From Darksidea phi (taxonomy: Eukaryota; Ascomycota; Dothideomycetes; Pleosporales; Lentitheciaceae): a stretch of DNA of 64,000 bases. The DNA lies in NCBI GenBank assembly GCA_030770425.1, contig JASJFT010000075.1, forward strand, positions 62,001 through 126,000, written 5' to 3'. Made by a program: the position numbers and the translations under genes. This document shows, piece after piece, positions 1-11,094 of this stretch (positions are counted from its first letter, which is position 1; every line of letters starts with the position of its first letter). The notes below the pieces were generated by a model. That model did not search any database. It saw nothing but the letters and a program-made list of their open reading frames with translations, and was not told where the DNA came from.

Positions 1-2030
1 GCAAGTCGGCGAGCGAGGCGCAACTGCACAAACTGCCCGAGATCGAGACCGACAAGAAATGGACAAAGAAAATACACCCAGGGATATCCACTTTTGGCGA
101 AAACCCTCACGATGTCGGCCCCGAACACCTCGATAAGCTCCTCACTCATGCGCTCAAACATGTGCCGCTCGACGAAGTCCCGAATACGCCCCTTTTCCTC
201 CTCGCGACTGCCGGCATGCGAATACTCCCATCTGTGCAGCGGAAATCTGTGTTGCAAGAAGTTTGCGAATTTGCGCGAAGGACGACCAAGTTTCAATTGC
301 CAGACTGCGACCTACACGTGCAGGTTATTCCAGGGGAGACGGAAGGCTTGTATGGATGGATAGCGGCGAACTATTTGCTTGGAGGATTTGACGATCCAGA
401 AGGGCACGAACATGGCAAGGGACACCATACGTACGGTTTTCTGGATATGGGAGGCGCATCTGCCCAAATCGCTTTTGCGCCGAATGCCACCGAAGCGGAA
501 AAGCACGCCAACGACCTCACTCTGCTACGATTACGATCTCTTGATGGAAGTCCTCTGGAATACAAGGTCTTTGTGACAACATGGCTGGGTTTTGGTGTTA
601 ATCAGGCAAGGGAACGATATGTGAAGGCGCTTTTGGCGTCAAGTCCAGGCGCGAAGGAATACCCTGATCCATGTTTACCAGCAGGTGCAAAATTGACAGT
701 GTCTGAGGATGGAAAAGTCATCGAGGATAAAAAGGCGAGCGGCCATCCGCTTGTTGGGACAGGGGTTTTCTCGGAGTGCTTACACCAGACCTATCCTTTG
801 CTGGATAAGGAGAAGGAATGCCTAGACTCACCCTGCCTCATCAACGGACAGCATACACCAGCCATTGACTTCGACATCAACCACTTTGTGGGCGTGTCGG
901 AGTACTACCACACGACTCATGAGATCTTCGAGATGGCGCACAGAGATGATGATGGCTACGATTTTGAGAGCTACCAGAAAGCGGTCAACGACTTTTGCAG
1001 CAAGCGCTGGAAAGAGATCGAAGATGGTATCCACAACAAGAAATGGGGAAAGAAGGTGGACGAGGACACGGCGCTCGAAGTATGTTTCAAGTCCTCGTGG
1101 CTTATCAATGTCCTCCACGATGGCATTGGAGTTCCCCGCGTCGGTATTGAAGATCTGGATGGCGTGCATAACGTTACGAAGGCAAAGGTCGGCGGAGGCA
1201 AAAAGAAGGACTTCCTGAACGCATTCCAGGCTGTAAACAAGATTAACGATGTAGAGCTTAGCTGGACATTAGGGAAAATGATTCTCTACGCATCGAGCGA
1301 AGTTCCCGCACCATCAACAGAAGCACTAGCAGTAGGCTTCGGCAGCAATAAGCCTGGCATACCCGAAGACTTCCAGTATCCAGGTGGCGCATACAGTCCA
1401 TACACAGGTTCTGATGACGGCATCTTCTCCGAAAACCCTCGTCGTATTCCTGGCTTCCTCATCTTTGTTCTTATTATCCTCGTCATCGGGTATATGATGT
1501 GCGGACGCGAGCGACGTAAGGCGGCAACACAGAAAGTAGCACACATGTTTGGCCGTGGCAGCAAGCATACATCGCTCCGCCGCCGCCGAGGTTTCGCAAG
1601 AAAGCTTTTTGGTCTCCGCAGCACACCCTCATACGACCGCATTCTCGAGGACGGCGAGGCAGCAAACGACTTCGAGCTCGCCTCCTACTCCGATGCCTCT
1701 GATAATGACCACTCAGACTCGAGTGACGGGACCCGCATCGGCCGTACCTCTGGTTGGGCCACGCCGCAAATCAAAGCGGGGCTGGCAGAGCCGGGGACAC
1801 CTTCGGCGTATATGGAAGCTGGTAGGGATATTATGGCTCAAGGTGCAGGGCTGGGATTGGGTCCACCTGGTACTTTTAGCAATTCTATTGAAAGAGAGGG
1901 TTTGATGGCGAGGACGGATAGTAGGGAGAGGATAGCGGGCGGGAGGTTTAGTCGGACGAGTAGTCCGAGGCGGTTGAAAAGTCCAATGTCGAAGCTAGTA
2001 TTATCTACTGAAGACTATCAGGATAGGTAG
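1..2030 (+). CDS. YND1: Golgi apyrase (GDA1/CD39 nucleoside diphosphatase), 5' partial
   Basis: This gene encodes a nucleoside tri/diphosphatase of the GDA1/CD39 family, which in fungi hydrolyses GDP/UDP in the Golgi lumen so that glycosylation can continue. The reading frame is open from the left edge, so the N-terminus lies outside the window. Visible motifs are the apyrase-conserved LLATAGMR and the phosphate-binding MGGASAQIAF. A C-terminal membrane segment (FLIFVLIILVIGYMMCG) is followed by a basic, Ser/Arg-rich cytoplasmic tail. The membrane segment after the catalytic domain fits the Ynd1 type better than the Gda1 type, which has an N-terminal anchor. The last dozen codons (LVLSTEDYQDR and stop) lie inside a dispersed repeat present elsewhere in the window, so the native C-terminus may have been replaced. 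No intron is needed in the visible part. Confidence 0.93.
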   Translation, partial: KSASEAQLHKLPEIETDKKWTKKIHPGISTFGENPHDVGPEHLDKLLTHALKHVPLDEVPNTPLFLLATAGMRILPSVQRKSVLQEVCEFARRTTKFQLPDCDLHVQVIPGETEGLYGWIAANYLLGGFDDPEGHEHGKGHHTYGFLDMGGASAQIAFAPNATEAEKHANDLTLLRLRSLDGSPLEYKVFVTTWLGFGVNQARERYVKALLASSPGAKEYPDPCLPAGAKLTVSEDGKVIEDKKASGHPLVGTGVFSECLHQTYPLLDKEKECLDSPCLINGQHTPAIDFDINHFVGVSEYYHTTHEIFEMAHRDDDGYDFESYQKAVNDFCSKRWKEIEDGIHNKKWGKKVDEDTALEVCFKSSWLINVLHDGIGVPRVGIEDLDGVHNVTKAKVGGGKKKDFLNAFQAVNKINDVELSWTLGKMILYASSEVPAPSTEALAVGFGSNKPGIPEDFQYPGGAYSPYTGSDDGIFSENPRRIPGFLIFVLIILVIGYMMCGRERRKAATQKVAHMFGRGSKHTSLRRRRGFARKLFGLRSTPSYDRILEDGEAANDFELASYSDASDNDHSDSSDGTRIGRTSGWATPQIKAGLAEPGTPSAYMEAGRDIMAQGAGLGLGPPGTFSNSIEREGLMARTDSRERIAGGRFSRTSSPRRLKSPMSKLVLSTEDYQDR

Positions 2031-2090
2031 TACATAACAGAACAACATAGCTCTGAACAGGTTTTTCTAATATAGGGGACTAGTGTACAA
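1996..2090 (+). repeat. Dispersed repeat family R1, copy overlapping the apyrase stop codon
   Basis: About 95 bp closely resembling the copy at 53332-53436. Shared blocks are GACTATCAGGATAGGTAGTA, AGCTCTGAACAGG and ATATAGGGG followed by CTAGTGTAC. The TAG stop of the apyrase gene lies inside the first block. No coding potential of its own is seen. Confidence 0.75.
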
Positions 2091-2395
2091 GCTTATGCTC
2101 TGTATTTTACTGGAGCTATGGCGTTATGGGAGGACGGATGGATGATCAGCATGTTCCACCACAGTAGCGTTGTCGTTTAGATCTTTCTTTGATGATGAAG
2201 ACTTCATGTTCAAGGGGAAATATGCACGTATGGTTTCATTGAAGATGCTAAATGAAGCCAACAACAGATATTTCGAGTCGAAAACATCCGTTGATACCAA
2301 GTCTGAGACGAGTTGCAAACAAAATATATATTTACTCCTGGAAGGAAAGGATGCAGTATGCGTATCGCAACCAGATCTCTGTCGCAACCCCATAA
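2091..2395. other. Intergenic, convergent 3' ends
   Basis: About 300 bp between the apyrase and the convergent membrane-protein gene. Apart from the repeat ending at 2090, nothing recognisable is seen. Confidence 0.5.
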
Positions 2396-3434
2396 TCACG
2401 CCATCTCAAGAGGATCCTTCTCGACCGCCATCTCAGATCTCTTCTTCTCGTCCGCCAGCTCCGCCACCGGGGTCCTCCTTCCACTCAACCAGGCTTCTTG
2501 AACAGCCTCGGCGTTGTTCGGATATGTGACTGCGCCTCGAGGATAGCCACCTGCATCGTATATTCCTTGTGCATAGGGTGAGGCGTCGGCAGCTTTGCGA
2601 GCGGAAAGATATTTGCCCAGGAAGATACCGCAAGCGATGAGAACGAGGGCACCAAGGGAGGCGCCGATGCCTATACCTGCTTTTGCGCCGGTGCTTAGAC
2701 CAGAGGATTCTTGCGTTGCAGGCAGTGCGGGTGTTGTTGGGGTAGTTGTAGGCATGAAGGCGGGTGTTGAGGGGTTGGAAATGGAGGGTATAGTCGCAGA
2801 TGGGGTTGGAGTGGCTGCGGAGATATGGCTTGAAGAGGTGGAGGTCAAGTTGGCGAGTTCGTCACCGAAGTCTGCGAAAAGGATCTCGGCGTCTGGCCGA
2901 GAGCAGCAACTGGTGTCTTCGAAGCCGCAGCACCAACGACGACTGCTGTTTCCGGCGGTGCTGTCGCAGGGGGTTAGGAAGCCGAGATTGTTGGTCTATG
3001 GATAGCAGGTGTTAGTACGTATAGTTCATCGTGTCTCCCTTCAGGGCTCTCAACAACCATCCTCCAAGCGACAACGAAAATAGCGAACCTACCCCACAAA
3101 CCCTCAGACACCCCGGCTCATCATAATTACTATTTGTACACTGCGGCTTTGTGTACGCAGGTTCCTGTTTAGTCTCCCCCTTCTTCAGTCCCACCTGACA
3201 CAGGCCATTCGGGACGCAAATATCAGGCCCTCGGTCGGGTGAGCGGTTCGTCGCACAACATATTGTGTGTAGAGGATTCGAGACATCGTTTGAGCATGGT
3301 ACGTATTCAGGGTTCTTTTCGAGGGAGCCATCAGGCGCGTAGCATGCTGATGAGACAAGGGGGGTGAGTAGTGCGAGGACGATGATGGAGAGGAGGGACG
3401 AGGGAAGGCGTATTAACGAGCGTTGCGCCATCAT
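2396..3434 (-). CDS. Secreted/cell-surface Cys-rich protein with one transmembrane helix
   Basis: Two exons, 3434-3093 and 2995-2396, join in phase 0 to give 313 residues. The 97-nt intron has GTAGGT, a CTAAC branch point and a TAG acceptor. The N-terminus is a signal peptide (hydrophobic stretch LLSIIVLALLTPLVSS). A Cys-rich ectodomain follows with paired cysteines (TICCA, RWCCGF, TSCCSR), then a Ser/Thr/Pro-rich stalk, one transmembrane helix (IGIGASLGALVLIACGIFLG) and a short cytoplasmic tail. This architecture is common among fungal plasma-membrane or wall-sensor-like proteins of unknown role; the family was not identified more closely. The next gene on the right, at 5435, has the same general layout (signal peptide, Cys cluster, stalk, one helix). 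Confidence 0.8.
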
Positions 3435-4546
3435 TAATGAAGGGAAGGAGTGGAAATAGACTCAGGCATCTGACTGTATATGAATTAAAAAGAGATACAC
3501 AGGCTGCACCCTTGTGCAAAGACAAGAAGCAACGAACGGCGCAAAACAGAGGTTCGCGAGGAAGGGCAGGGCCCTACCTACATACCAGCAAGTAGCATAA
3601 GAATCCTGCCCTGCCAGAGACAAGCCGCGGGCACCTACAAGCCCGGCCCGATTCGCAAGCTTGAAGCGATGCAGCATTTGGTTAGAGCACGCACTCGGGC
3701 TTTCCTGAAACCAGAAATAGATTTGTGCCGGGTGGACGGTTTGAGTTGTTTGCGATATGCATGTCGGGGTTTAGAACCATCGGACCAATAGTATATCTCG
3801 TGTGAGAATGAGAAAGGAAATGAAGGGAGGGTCAGTGCTTGATATCGTCTAATGCCCTAGTGCTTATAGCAAGCGGGGACTTGATGAAGGGGGAACGAAA
3901 GTACTATACATTTTCAAGCACATCGTACCGCTCATCTGCTTTTTTCTTTACCAGCATTAGTACCGGTTCATCGTCTTCAGTAGCTGTAATTTAGGATCGG
4001 TGCGACTCGGGGAATTTGACATATCTCACGTATGCAAGTACATCCCCGTCCGCCATGCCTGCATAGACCGAACGAGCATCCCCTGTCCACAACGAGCTTC
4101 CTTTACTTAACATCGGGGAAGCTGCGCCTTGTTGTATAAATCGGTATTGCTTGTGGACGGAATAATTAATGGGGAATAAAAAACAATGCACTGAAAGGGA
4201 AGGGTAAATGAGAAGCGAAAGAAAGTACAGCAGCCCCTTCCTTTCTCTATAAAAAAGAAAACCAATAATGTTACTGACGTAGACCTACCGGTTCTTCGTA
4301 TGGTTCGACATAACTAGGCTTTCGAAGTTCTGTAAAGTGCGTCCTGCTCCCCTTCAAAAACCTTTCCGCAATTGCGCTCTGACTTCGCAAAAGAGCCTGC
4401 AGGCTGTCGAGAGCCATTCAGTAAAGTTTAAAAATTGCTACTAATGCAATGAGACGAGGCCTCGCAGACAGAGTGGCGTTAATGATCACAACATCTATGT
4501 CCTCCATATCCTCGGCGGTGTGTTTCTTGAGCTGTTCGATAGTCCA
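3435..4546. other. Gene-poor intergenic stretch
   Basis: About 1.1 kb with only short random frames. It presumably holds the promoter of the leftward gene at 3434. Nothing else is recognised. Confidence 0.5.
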
Positions 4547-4717
4547 ATATTTTTACAGATTAGGAATGTGGTTAGTACGGCGTTGGGTATTGCGATGATG
4601 GATGAGAAAGGCGATGGGAAGGTGAAGAGAGTGCATTTGGACCGTGTAGCCGCGCAGGCGAAGCTTTTTAAGCAAGACTTGAAGACTGAGGAGATTTTCA
4701 AGAAGAATACGAAGTAG
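4547..4717 (+). pseudogene. Relic last exon of an AAA+ ATPase
   Basis: The frame from about 4558 to 4717 reads IRNVVSTALGIA, then a basic spacer, HLDRVAAQAKLF, and a stop. This resembles the C-terminal lid of fungal AAA+ ATPases (usual form: RQIRNAFQTAIALA, then HFEVVAKTSKEF). It is preceded directly by an intact-looking acceptor (TTTTTACAG at 4548-4556). No Walker A, Walker B or arginine-finger sequence is found upstream, so only the last exon survives. An 83-bp dispersed repeat begins 40 bp downstream, so the deletion may be linked to repeat-mediated rearrangement. Family assignment comes from remembered pattern only. Confidence 0.5.
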
Positions 4718-4756
4718 CGTGAGGTGTAGAACCATTCGTACGGGTTGCGGGGTAGG

Positions 4757-4839
4757 TATATAGTCACACCTGCCTCTCAGGATATAATCAAAATAAAGTT
4801 TACGGAGCATTATTCCTCGAAGCTAACTAGGACGTCCAA
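4757..4839 (+). repeat. Dispersed repeat R2, copy A
   Basis: 83 bp starting TATATAGTCACACCTG and ending in ACGTCCAA. It matches the opposite strand of 21258-21340 at about 75 of 83 positions; most differences are C/T or G/A transitions. Confidence 0.75.
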
Positions 4840-5434
4840 GACGGTTGAAGGCGATATAGGTGGCGGAATTGGAAGCCTCGGGTGGCTTGGGCGGGTTGCT
4901 ACGCCAATCAGCCTCGCTTGTTTTGTGTACCGTCCAGACCATGTCGGGCACCCATCGTGCATCATCGCGTCGAAAGAAAGATCCGACTTGTTCACAACGA
5001 CAACATCATTCAGAAAGACGAACAAAAGCTTGCTTATTTGCGACGTTCTTTTTATTGCGATAGCCAGCGTGCTTGGTGAGGGTAGCCCGGCAAGTAGTGC
5101 AGAAAAGAAGAGGCGGGTGCGACCAACCACCTCCCAGCCATCGCCAGCATTGAGTGTCTATTTCCTTCTCCGCCTAGCAGCCTCCTGCCCACCACCTTTA
5201 CACCCTCGCATTCCACAAACTCCATTGCATCGTTCTCCCGCTGACTTTTGTCGACATTGCATACCGCAGTCGTTATCGAAACTGTCGCTGTCGCTATCGC
5301 TATCGCTAACCGCAGAGCTAAGCGAATCAGCTTCTACATACCCCGCCCTCCAGCTCACTTGCATCGCTCACCGCCCGATCAACGACGAGTTATCGCAAAC
5401 GGCGATTGACGCACATCCGGCCTCATCGGCCAAC
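4840..5434. other. Promoter and 5' leader of the membrane-protein gene
   Basis: An open frame runs through this stretch but looks non-coding (low-complexity CTATCG repeats near 5285-5305, no domain). It is taken as promoter and 5' untranslated region of the gene starting at 5435. Confidence 0.45.
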
Positions 5435-6582
5435 ATGTGGTTTCTGAGGGCTCCCGCAGCCGTTGTCGGCCTCGTCGCCGTCGCCCTTCTACCCACCGTC
5501 GCTTCCAAACCGCTATCAGTTCTTGTTGGAGAGCTCCCCGAGCAGCAGAATGGAACTCAGATCGAGAAGCGAGAGTGCGCCGGAACCCCTTGTGGATGGT
5601 ATGGCCAGGTGTGCTGTAAGGCCGGCGAGGCATGCGGACTCAATGCAAACAACGAGGCCGTGTGCGTAGCCGCAGAAGGCGCAACCGCAACAGGTGGCGG
5701 CTGGACGTACAGCACCGCCTACTACACCCAGACCGGCGTCGTGACGCAGACCTCAGTCTGGAGTAGCTACATCGGTGCTCCAGCAGCCACAGCCACAGCT
5801 TGCGACTCCCAAGGGCAATGTGCTGCTGGGTTCTATTGCGCTGCTTCTGGGTGCTTGCCTATTGCAGGACCAACTCCTGGAGTCACCCCTGGAGTCACCG
5901 GTATCGTAACCCCGTCCGCACCGTTGCGCCCTACGAGCTCGACTCTGATTATCGTCACAGCCACCGGGTCCCCAACGGCCACACTCCCCTTCTCAACACC
6001 TATTCCGACCGGCGCCAATGGAACCCTCGTTGAATCGAACGCGGGCGGCGGCGGCCTCAGCGGCGGAGCTATTGCTGGAATCGTCATTGGTGTTATCCTC
6101 GGCATAATCCTTTTGCTCCTAATCTGCTTCTACTGTTGCGCCAGGTCAGCCTTTAATGCCATATTGGCCATCTTTGGCCTAGGCAAGAAGCGGAGGACGC
6201 ACGAGGAGACTACTTATATTGAGGAGCATCGCCATAGCGGAAGTGCGGCAGTTGGTGGTGGACGGCGCTGGCATGGCCAAGCGGGTTCTTCCCGTCCTTC
6301 GCGTCCGCCTAAGAAGAGTGGCGGTGGAATGGGTAACCTGCTAGGTGTCGGGGCCGCTCTTGCTGGCTTAGCGGCCGTTTTGGGCATGAAACGGAAGCAC
6401 GACCGACGTCATGATGATAAGAGCACCACCGTGTCCGGCTCATCCTACTACTACAGCGACTATACGAGTTCAAGTGAGTTTGTCCCCATCGTTCAGTGAA
6501 TCTCTACTAACAGTATATAGGTAGCGCAAGCTCAGAGGACCGGCGGACGCGCCACACTCGGCATTCGTCGCGTCGAGGATAG
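5435..6582 (+). CDS. Cys-rich single-pass membrane protein with basic cytoplasmic tail
   Basis: Exons 5435-6473 and 6521-6582 encode 366 residues; the 47-nt intron has GTGAGT, a CTAAC branch point and a TATATAG acceptor. I chose ATG 5435 because it begins a clean signal peptide (MWFLRAPAAVVGLVAVALL), although the frame is open upstream. Residues about 45-75 hold a Cys cluster (CAGTPCGWYGQVCC). A Thr/Pro-rich stalk follows, with the small repeat PGVTPGVTG, then a strong transmembrane helix (AIAGIVIGVILGIILLLLIC). The tail is rich in His, Arg and Ser and contains a second Gly/Ala-rich hydrophobic patch (LLGVGAALAGLAAVLG). The second exon extends the tail with a Ser/Arg-rich end. The layout resembles fungal SKG6- or Mid2-like surface proteins, but the function is unknown. 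Confidence 0.82.
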
Positions 6583-7027
6583 GACGGTTTTCATTTCCTT
6601 CTTGTATAGTAGTATTACGGAGCACAAGCTTCAGCTGAGGCATTTTAGCATGCATTAGGGCGTGTGAATATTTGAGACCCCCTTTTACGGCGTTGTGGGA
6701 TACGATCGATGATGTATGTAGATAATGGAGGCCGGGTCAATGAATATGACAATTTCGGCCTTAGAGGGCGTCTGATTGCTCGTTCGAGCATTACTTTGCA
6801 AAGCTCATCCTGATAGCCTTCAGTGCCCAATACGCATATTCCGGAAATCAAATGTACACCGATTCCGGCGCTTTGGCTTTCTTGTAGCGCCAATCCTATC
6901 TCATACTCACCTATGCATAACAACGTTACTCATGGCATCATTTATCCTTATCAATGCTTGCAACTATTTCATTCATTTCGCTACCTATGTCATAAAAACC
7001 CGTTCAATAACTACCGTCTATTGATTT
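6583..7027. other. Intergenic between convergent genes, with one repeat copy
   Basis: The 3' regions of the membrane-protein gene and UBA1 meet here. The only recognisable element is the repeat copy at 6779-6838. Confidence 0.5.
6779..6838 (-). repeat. R1-related repeat, left member of an inverted pair flanking UBA1
   Basis: The string GTTCGAGCATTACTTTGCAA, followed by AGCTCATCCTGATAGCCTTC, recurs as its reverse complement at 10907-10962 with only a few substitutions. It includes the R1 core (TGAAGGCTATCAGGAT on the minus strand). Confidence 0.7.
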
Positions 7028-10000
7028 CTATTTCTGAACCTTCACCATAACGTAAGGAATTTCAACATCCTCCTCTGTTTGATCCTCTGCCGTAACCTCG
7101 AAGATGACGTTGCGCTGATGCTCTGGAACGGGCTTCTTGCTGATGAACTCGACGAGCTTGCTCATTCTATTGCAAAGTTAGCATGTTCCACCCTTCTATA
7201 CAGCACACGGGGTAGATAAAGACTTACTTGAGACCCATCCTATCCTTCAGCTTTGATGAAGGATAGAACGAAGCATACAGTAGACTCACACCAGAGCTGA
7301 CCATCTGAATGTTCAATCCCTTCTGCTCGAAGTGATCGATGAATTCCTGCAGCGTAACATCGTCTAGCTCGAAGCGATCCCATAGCTTGTCGATCTCCAC
7401 CTCCTTACCGCCGTGGCCTGTATACTTGCCCTTGGGACTGGCAATCGGCTCGCTGAAGCCAAAGAAAGGCAGGGCAAGATTGACGAAGCCATTCTTGTAT
7501 TGTTCAATATCCGTCTTGCCATCCATTATCTTGTACAGCTCAAGGTTGACGAGGCCAGTGACCAAGGCTGTGGTCGTAGCGATGGCGGGGATGATCTTGC
7601 CGGCGATGAACTTGGTCTTGTGTCTATCGGCTTGCTCGATCTTGTAGTTCTCGGCGCGCAGGTTGCTAGCCGCTGTGATGAAGTCGATGTGGTGGTTCGT
7701 GTCATCGTCCTTCTCAAACTCAACAGGCTGGAGCTTGTAGCCGGCAAGGGATTTGGGTGGGGGCAGCGACTCAATGATCTTGTTTAGAGTATCGTTATCG
7801 TCCACGATACTAGGCTGCTGCGCGTTCGGATCGGGATCGCTGTCGTTTGCCTGAATTTTTACGGTAGGATCGACCTTGAAGTCGGGTACAATCATATCGT
7901 CAAGCACCTCAATATAGTGCTCCTTGCTAACTCCCGTGTGATTGATGCCGTAATTGAAAGCGTGGAGGATAGCCGCCGCTTCTACGAAAGTGAAGTGGGT
8001 AGGGTTTGACGGATCGAACTTCAGTGCGTCAGGTGCGCGCTTCGGACCTGACCAGAATAGCTGGCCGGAGCCTGTTGTGGAATCCTTCGGGAAGTTGTAC
8101 AACAGCTGCTGAATAGCGTGGTTGTAGCTCTTCTCGAATTGCTGTCGTCCCCAGATGATGCAGTCATCGAAAGTAAGCGGTTTCTCAGTCACGAGGAAAT
8201 CCCGGAGTGTCTCAAGCGTCTGCTTCTCGTTGCCTGACTGCTTCAGTGAAGCACCGAGATAGTCTGGCTGGGTAAGATAGAGGTTGACAATCTCGGGGCT
8301 CTTGACAAACAAAGTATCGAACTGCTCGCGTGCCCATGCAATCGTATGCTCAATCCGGTTGGGAAAGCTCCTGAGCGTGCACATGGGGAAAGATTTCTCT
8401 GGTGGATCTTGTGATGATGAATAAGACTCGGTGAGATGTGGAAGAACGACCTGTGTGTTGCCCTTCGTTCCAAGAGTACCGCTATCAAGCAGCGGCTTCC
8501 GGAAGAACACACATCGCCGGTCAACGTATGTTCTAGCCTCGACGTTATCCAGAGCATTCGTGACTGCATCCAAATTCTCCCAAAACTGCTCGTTGAAGAT
8601 GTGTTCTGTCTCCGGGCCAACCTTATCTGCCAAGGCAACAATTTTGCCAGTGAGATCAGGGTTCATGGCCTGCACAGCCTTTGAGGCAGCATCGCTCTTG
8701 AGTTTGCCAACGTCGGCGGGCCGGAACAAGAATTGCCGGTTCAAATTACTCTTCTCGATCTGATCGTTGTCTGTAACCCAAATCTTGCCTTCGGGACCTG
8801 CACCCAGACCCATCATTGCCCAGTTCTTCAGCATTTCGCAACCAATGGCACCCGCCCCGACCAAGAACTCCTTGACATTACCCAGCTTCTCTTGATAGTC
8901 CTTCCCGAGGACGGCGATTTGTCCATCGTAGCGGGAGCCAATCGGAGCGCACTGCTCCTCCGAACGGGTGACGGACGTAGGTAATGACTCTAGCGAATCG
9001 AAGTAGAGAAATTGCACGATGGGATGGAATTTTCCGGAGACGGACTTGAGAACCTCTTGAGCAGCCATGCCGCCAAAGAAAGCTGCCATAGGGCTGAGGT
9101 CACCCCGTGCCTGATAGCTGAGCTCTTTGATCAGCTTCTCATCAAGCTCGACCTTGTCTTCCACTTGGCCGGCAAGACCCTGGGCGAGCTTGAATACCTC
9201 AGCTGCATCGGTATCATTATGGGGGCGCGGAAACTCTCCGCTGTGACTCTCGGCAAAAGCATGTAGAGCCTGTATACCAACGTGGAGCTGCTGTGGTCGG
9301 TCAAACTTGGCGAAGTCAGAAATGAGCAGCTCAGGCTTCTTGAGCTGTGTGCTAAACGATTCAAAGTCGATGATTTTGGGCATCTTGACTTGCACATACT
9401 GGCCACCGCCCTTGTACTCGCCTAGGCCAGACACATCGCCAATAGAGAAGGTGTAAGGGCCTTTGACTTCAATCTTGCGAGGTGCGCAGCCGTTTAGAGC
9501 CTCCATTCCCTTAATCTCGGTGAAGGTAACCCAGTCCCCATCTTCAAGACCGTGTCGCGTTTCATCCAGCGCTGAAACCAACCCTTCCGAATCGATGCCC
9601 GCCACGATCCCGCTGTTCACATTTTCGCCGGTGGGATCGCCCACTGTGAAATTCTTGCCGAAATCTGTGAAGATAGTACCGAACAGACCGTATGTGTCTG
9701 TGATGACAATGTAGATGCCGTTCTCGTGGCAGTAGTCGGCGATCTTGACCTGGTCCTTCATCGGAGTATCCGTGAGGACAATGACTTGGAACTGCTTCAA
9801 CTGCGACAAATCTGACGTCAGATCGGCTCCAGTGTATTCCTGCACGGGCGTATATGGGTTGAGCTCAGAGACACGAGGAACGGTGACGGAGGCACGCGGC
9901 TTTCCGACATCCTCAGGGTGGAGGAAGAATTGTGACGAGAGATCGGCGAGAGTGGCGAGCTTGGGGTCGTAAAGTGTCAGCGACTTGACACCGGCGAGGG

Positions 10001-10184
10001 CGATGTTCTTTGCGATTTCGACACCAAGTCCCCGCATGCCGACAACGAGGACATTGGAGGAGCCCATGCGCTTCATAGCCTCGTGGCCCAGCACATACAG
10101 CTGCCTGCTGTAGAGGGACTCATCAATCTCGCCGTCGGCATTCTTCAGCTGCTCTGCGGCGGCGCGGGGACTGTCGACCTGCAT
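7028..10184 (-). CDS. UBA1: Ubiquitin-activating enzyme E1
   Basis: Uba1 adenylates ubiquitin and transfers it through its own cysteine to E2 enzymes, in cytosol and nucleus. Exons 10184-7228 and 7166-7028 encode 1031 residues, close to the usual length (about 1024 in budding yeast). The 61-nt intron has GTAAGT, a GCTAAC branch point and an ATAG acceptor. The inactive ThiF-like adenylation domain is at the N-terminus ([16 protein letters not shown]). The active one carries [13 protein letters not shown], and the catalytic cysteine lies in [11 protein letters not shown] at Cys602. The second exon encodes the end of the C-terminal ubiquitin-fold domain, which recruits E2s, finishing in [11 protein letters not shown] 10184 has a good context (GACACCATG). 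The gene is flanked by an inverted pair of about 55-bp repeats. Confidence 0.98.
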
Positions 10185-11094
10185 GGTGTCCTTGTCCTTC
10201 GAGTGTTAGATATATAGAGGAGGATGTGGGGCGAGCGAAAGGTTTTATAGCGTAGCTAGCTGTGGCGGATGTCGAGAGGGGTTTACAAATACACAGCCTC
10301 CACCCCCAACGGTGCCTGCCTACAGGTTGGGAGATCTATCGTGCAGCGTTGACTTACCGCCATGACTTTCTTGAGGGGACCTCCAAGGTCTTCGCCGGAG
10401 TACCTTCTCTTCCCCAGCTTGCCGGCTATCGTGGAGCCTGTGAAGTGTATGGTGTGGCGAACGGTAAAGAGCGACGGCGGGGTAGGTGGCGGCGAACCGA
10501 CAGCGATAGAGATGCGAACGCTCCCTGTGGGGATTTGAGGAATCTCGGACGCAGTCAAAAGTGGGGAAAAGAGTCTCACAGGCAGTGCAGGGCAAGATTA
10601 TATACACAGCGATGAGGCACGTCGAAGGTGCTGGAGAGCTCAAACGCGCTAACACACATCCCACCTCTTGGCGCCGTAATCAACCAAGGCCTCCACGAAG
10701 TTTTGGGACGGTGAAGATTGAATCCGCGCAACCAAGCTATTCGACGTTGAAGGTGGGCATACGGTGCTCAGGCATCTCCGTTTACACAGCTTCCCTCAGG
10801 ACCGTAGTAGGGTTGCTAGTTAAAGGCAATTATGCACCCTATATATTGATAGACCGATCGAACTAGAGTATGAACCTGGCTAGATTACCCTGTCAGCCGT
10901 TCCCGGTAGCGTATTAGGCACTGAAGGCTATCAAGATTAGCTTTGCAAAGTAAACGCTCGAACAAAAACGCAATTCCGAGACCGGCCTGTGGAGCAAGCT
11001 AACCGACCTACCAACATATCCCTGTCATCTAGCTTCCCTAGCTTTTACTACACTACTCCTGAACACCCCCAACACAAACACCAAAGACAAAAAC
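10185..11094. promoter_or_regulatory. Divergent intergenic region between UBA1 and the BioF-type gene
   Basis: About 910 bp separates two divergently transcribed starts, so both promoters lie here. No gene is seen. A TATATATC-like run occurs near 10209 upstream of UBA1. The right member of the inverted repeat pair lies at 10907-10962. Confidence 0.5.
10907..10962 (+). repeat. R1-related repeat, right member of the inverted pair flanking UBA1
   Basis: Contains GCGTATTAGGCACTGAAGGC followed by TATCAAGATTAGCTTTGCAA. It is the reverse complement of 6779-6838 with only a few differences. Confidence 0.7.

Noticed and set aside
4745..5434. Upstream extension of the frame of the membrane-protein gene
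   Set aside because: It would start inside the R2 repeat and bury the signal peptide; ATG 5435 gives a proper secretory start.
8243..8763. Long antisense frames inside UBA1
   Set aside because: They are shadows of a highly conserved coding strand and show no independent motif.
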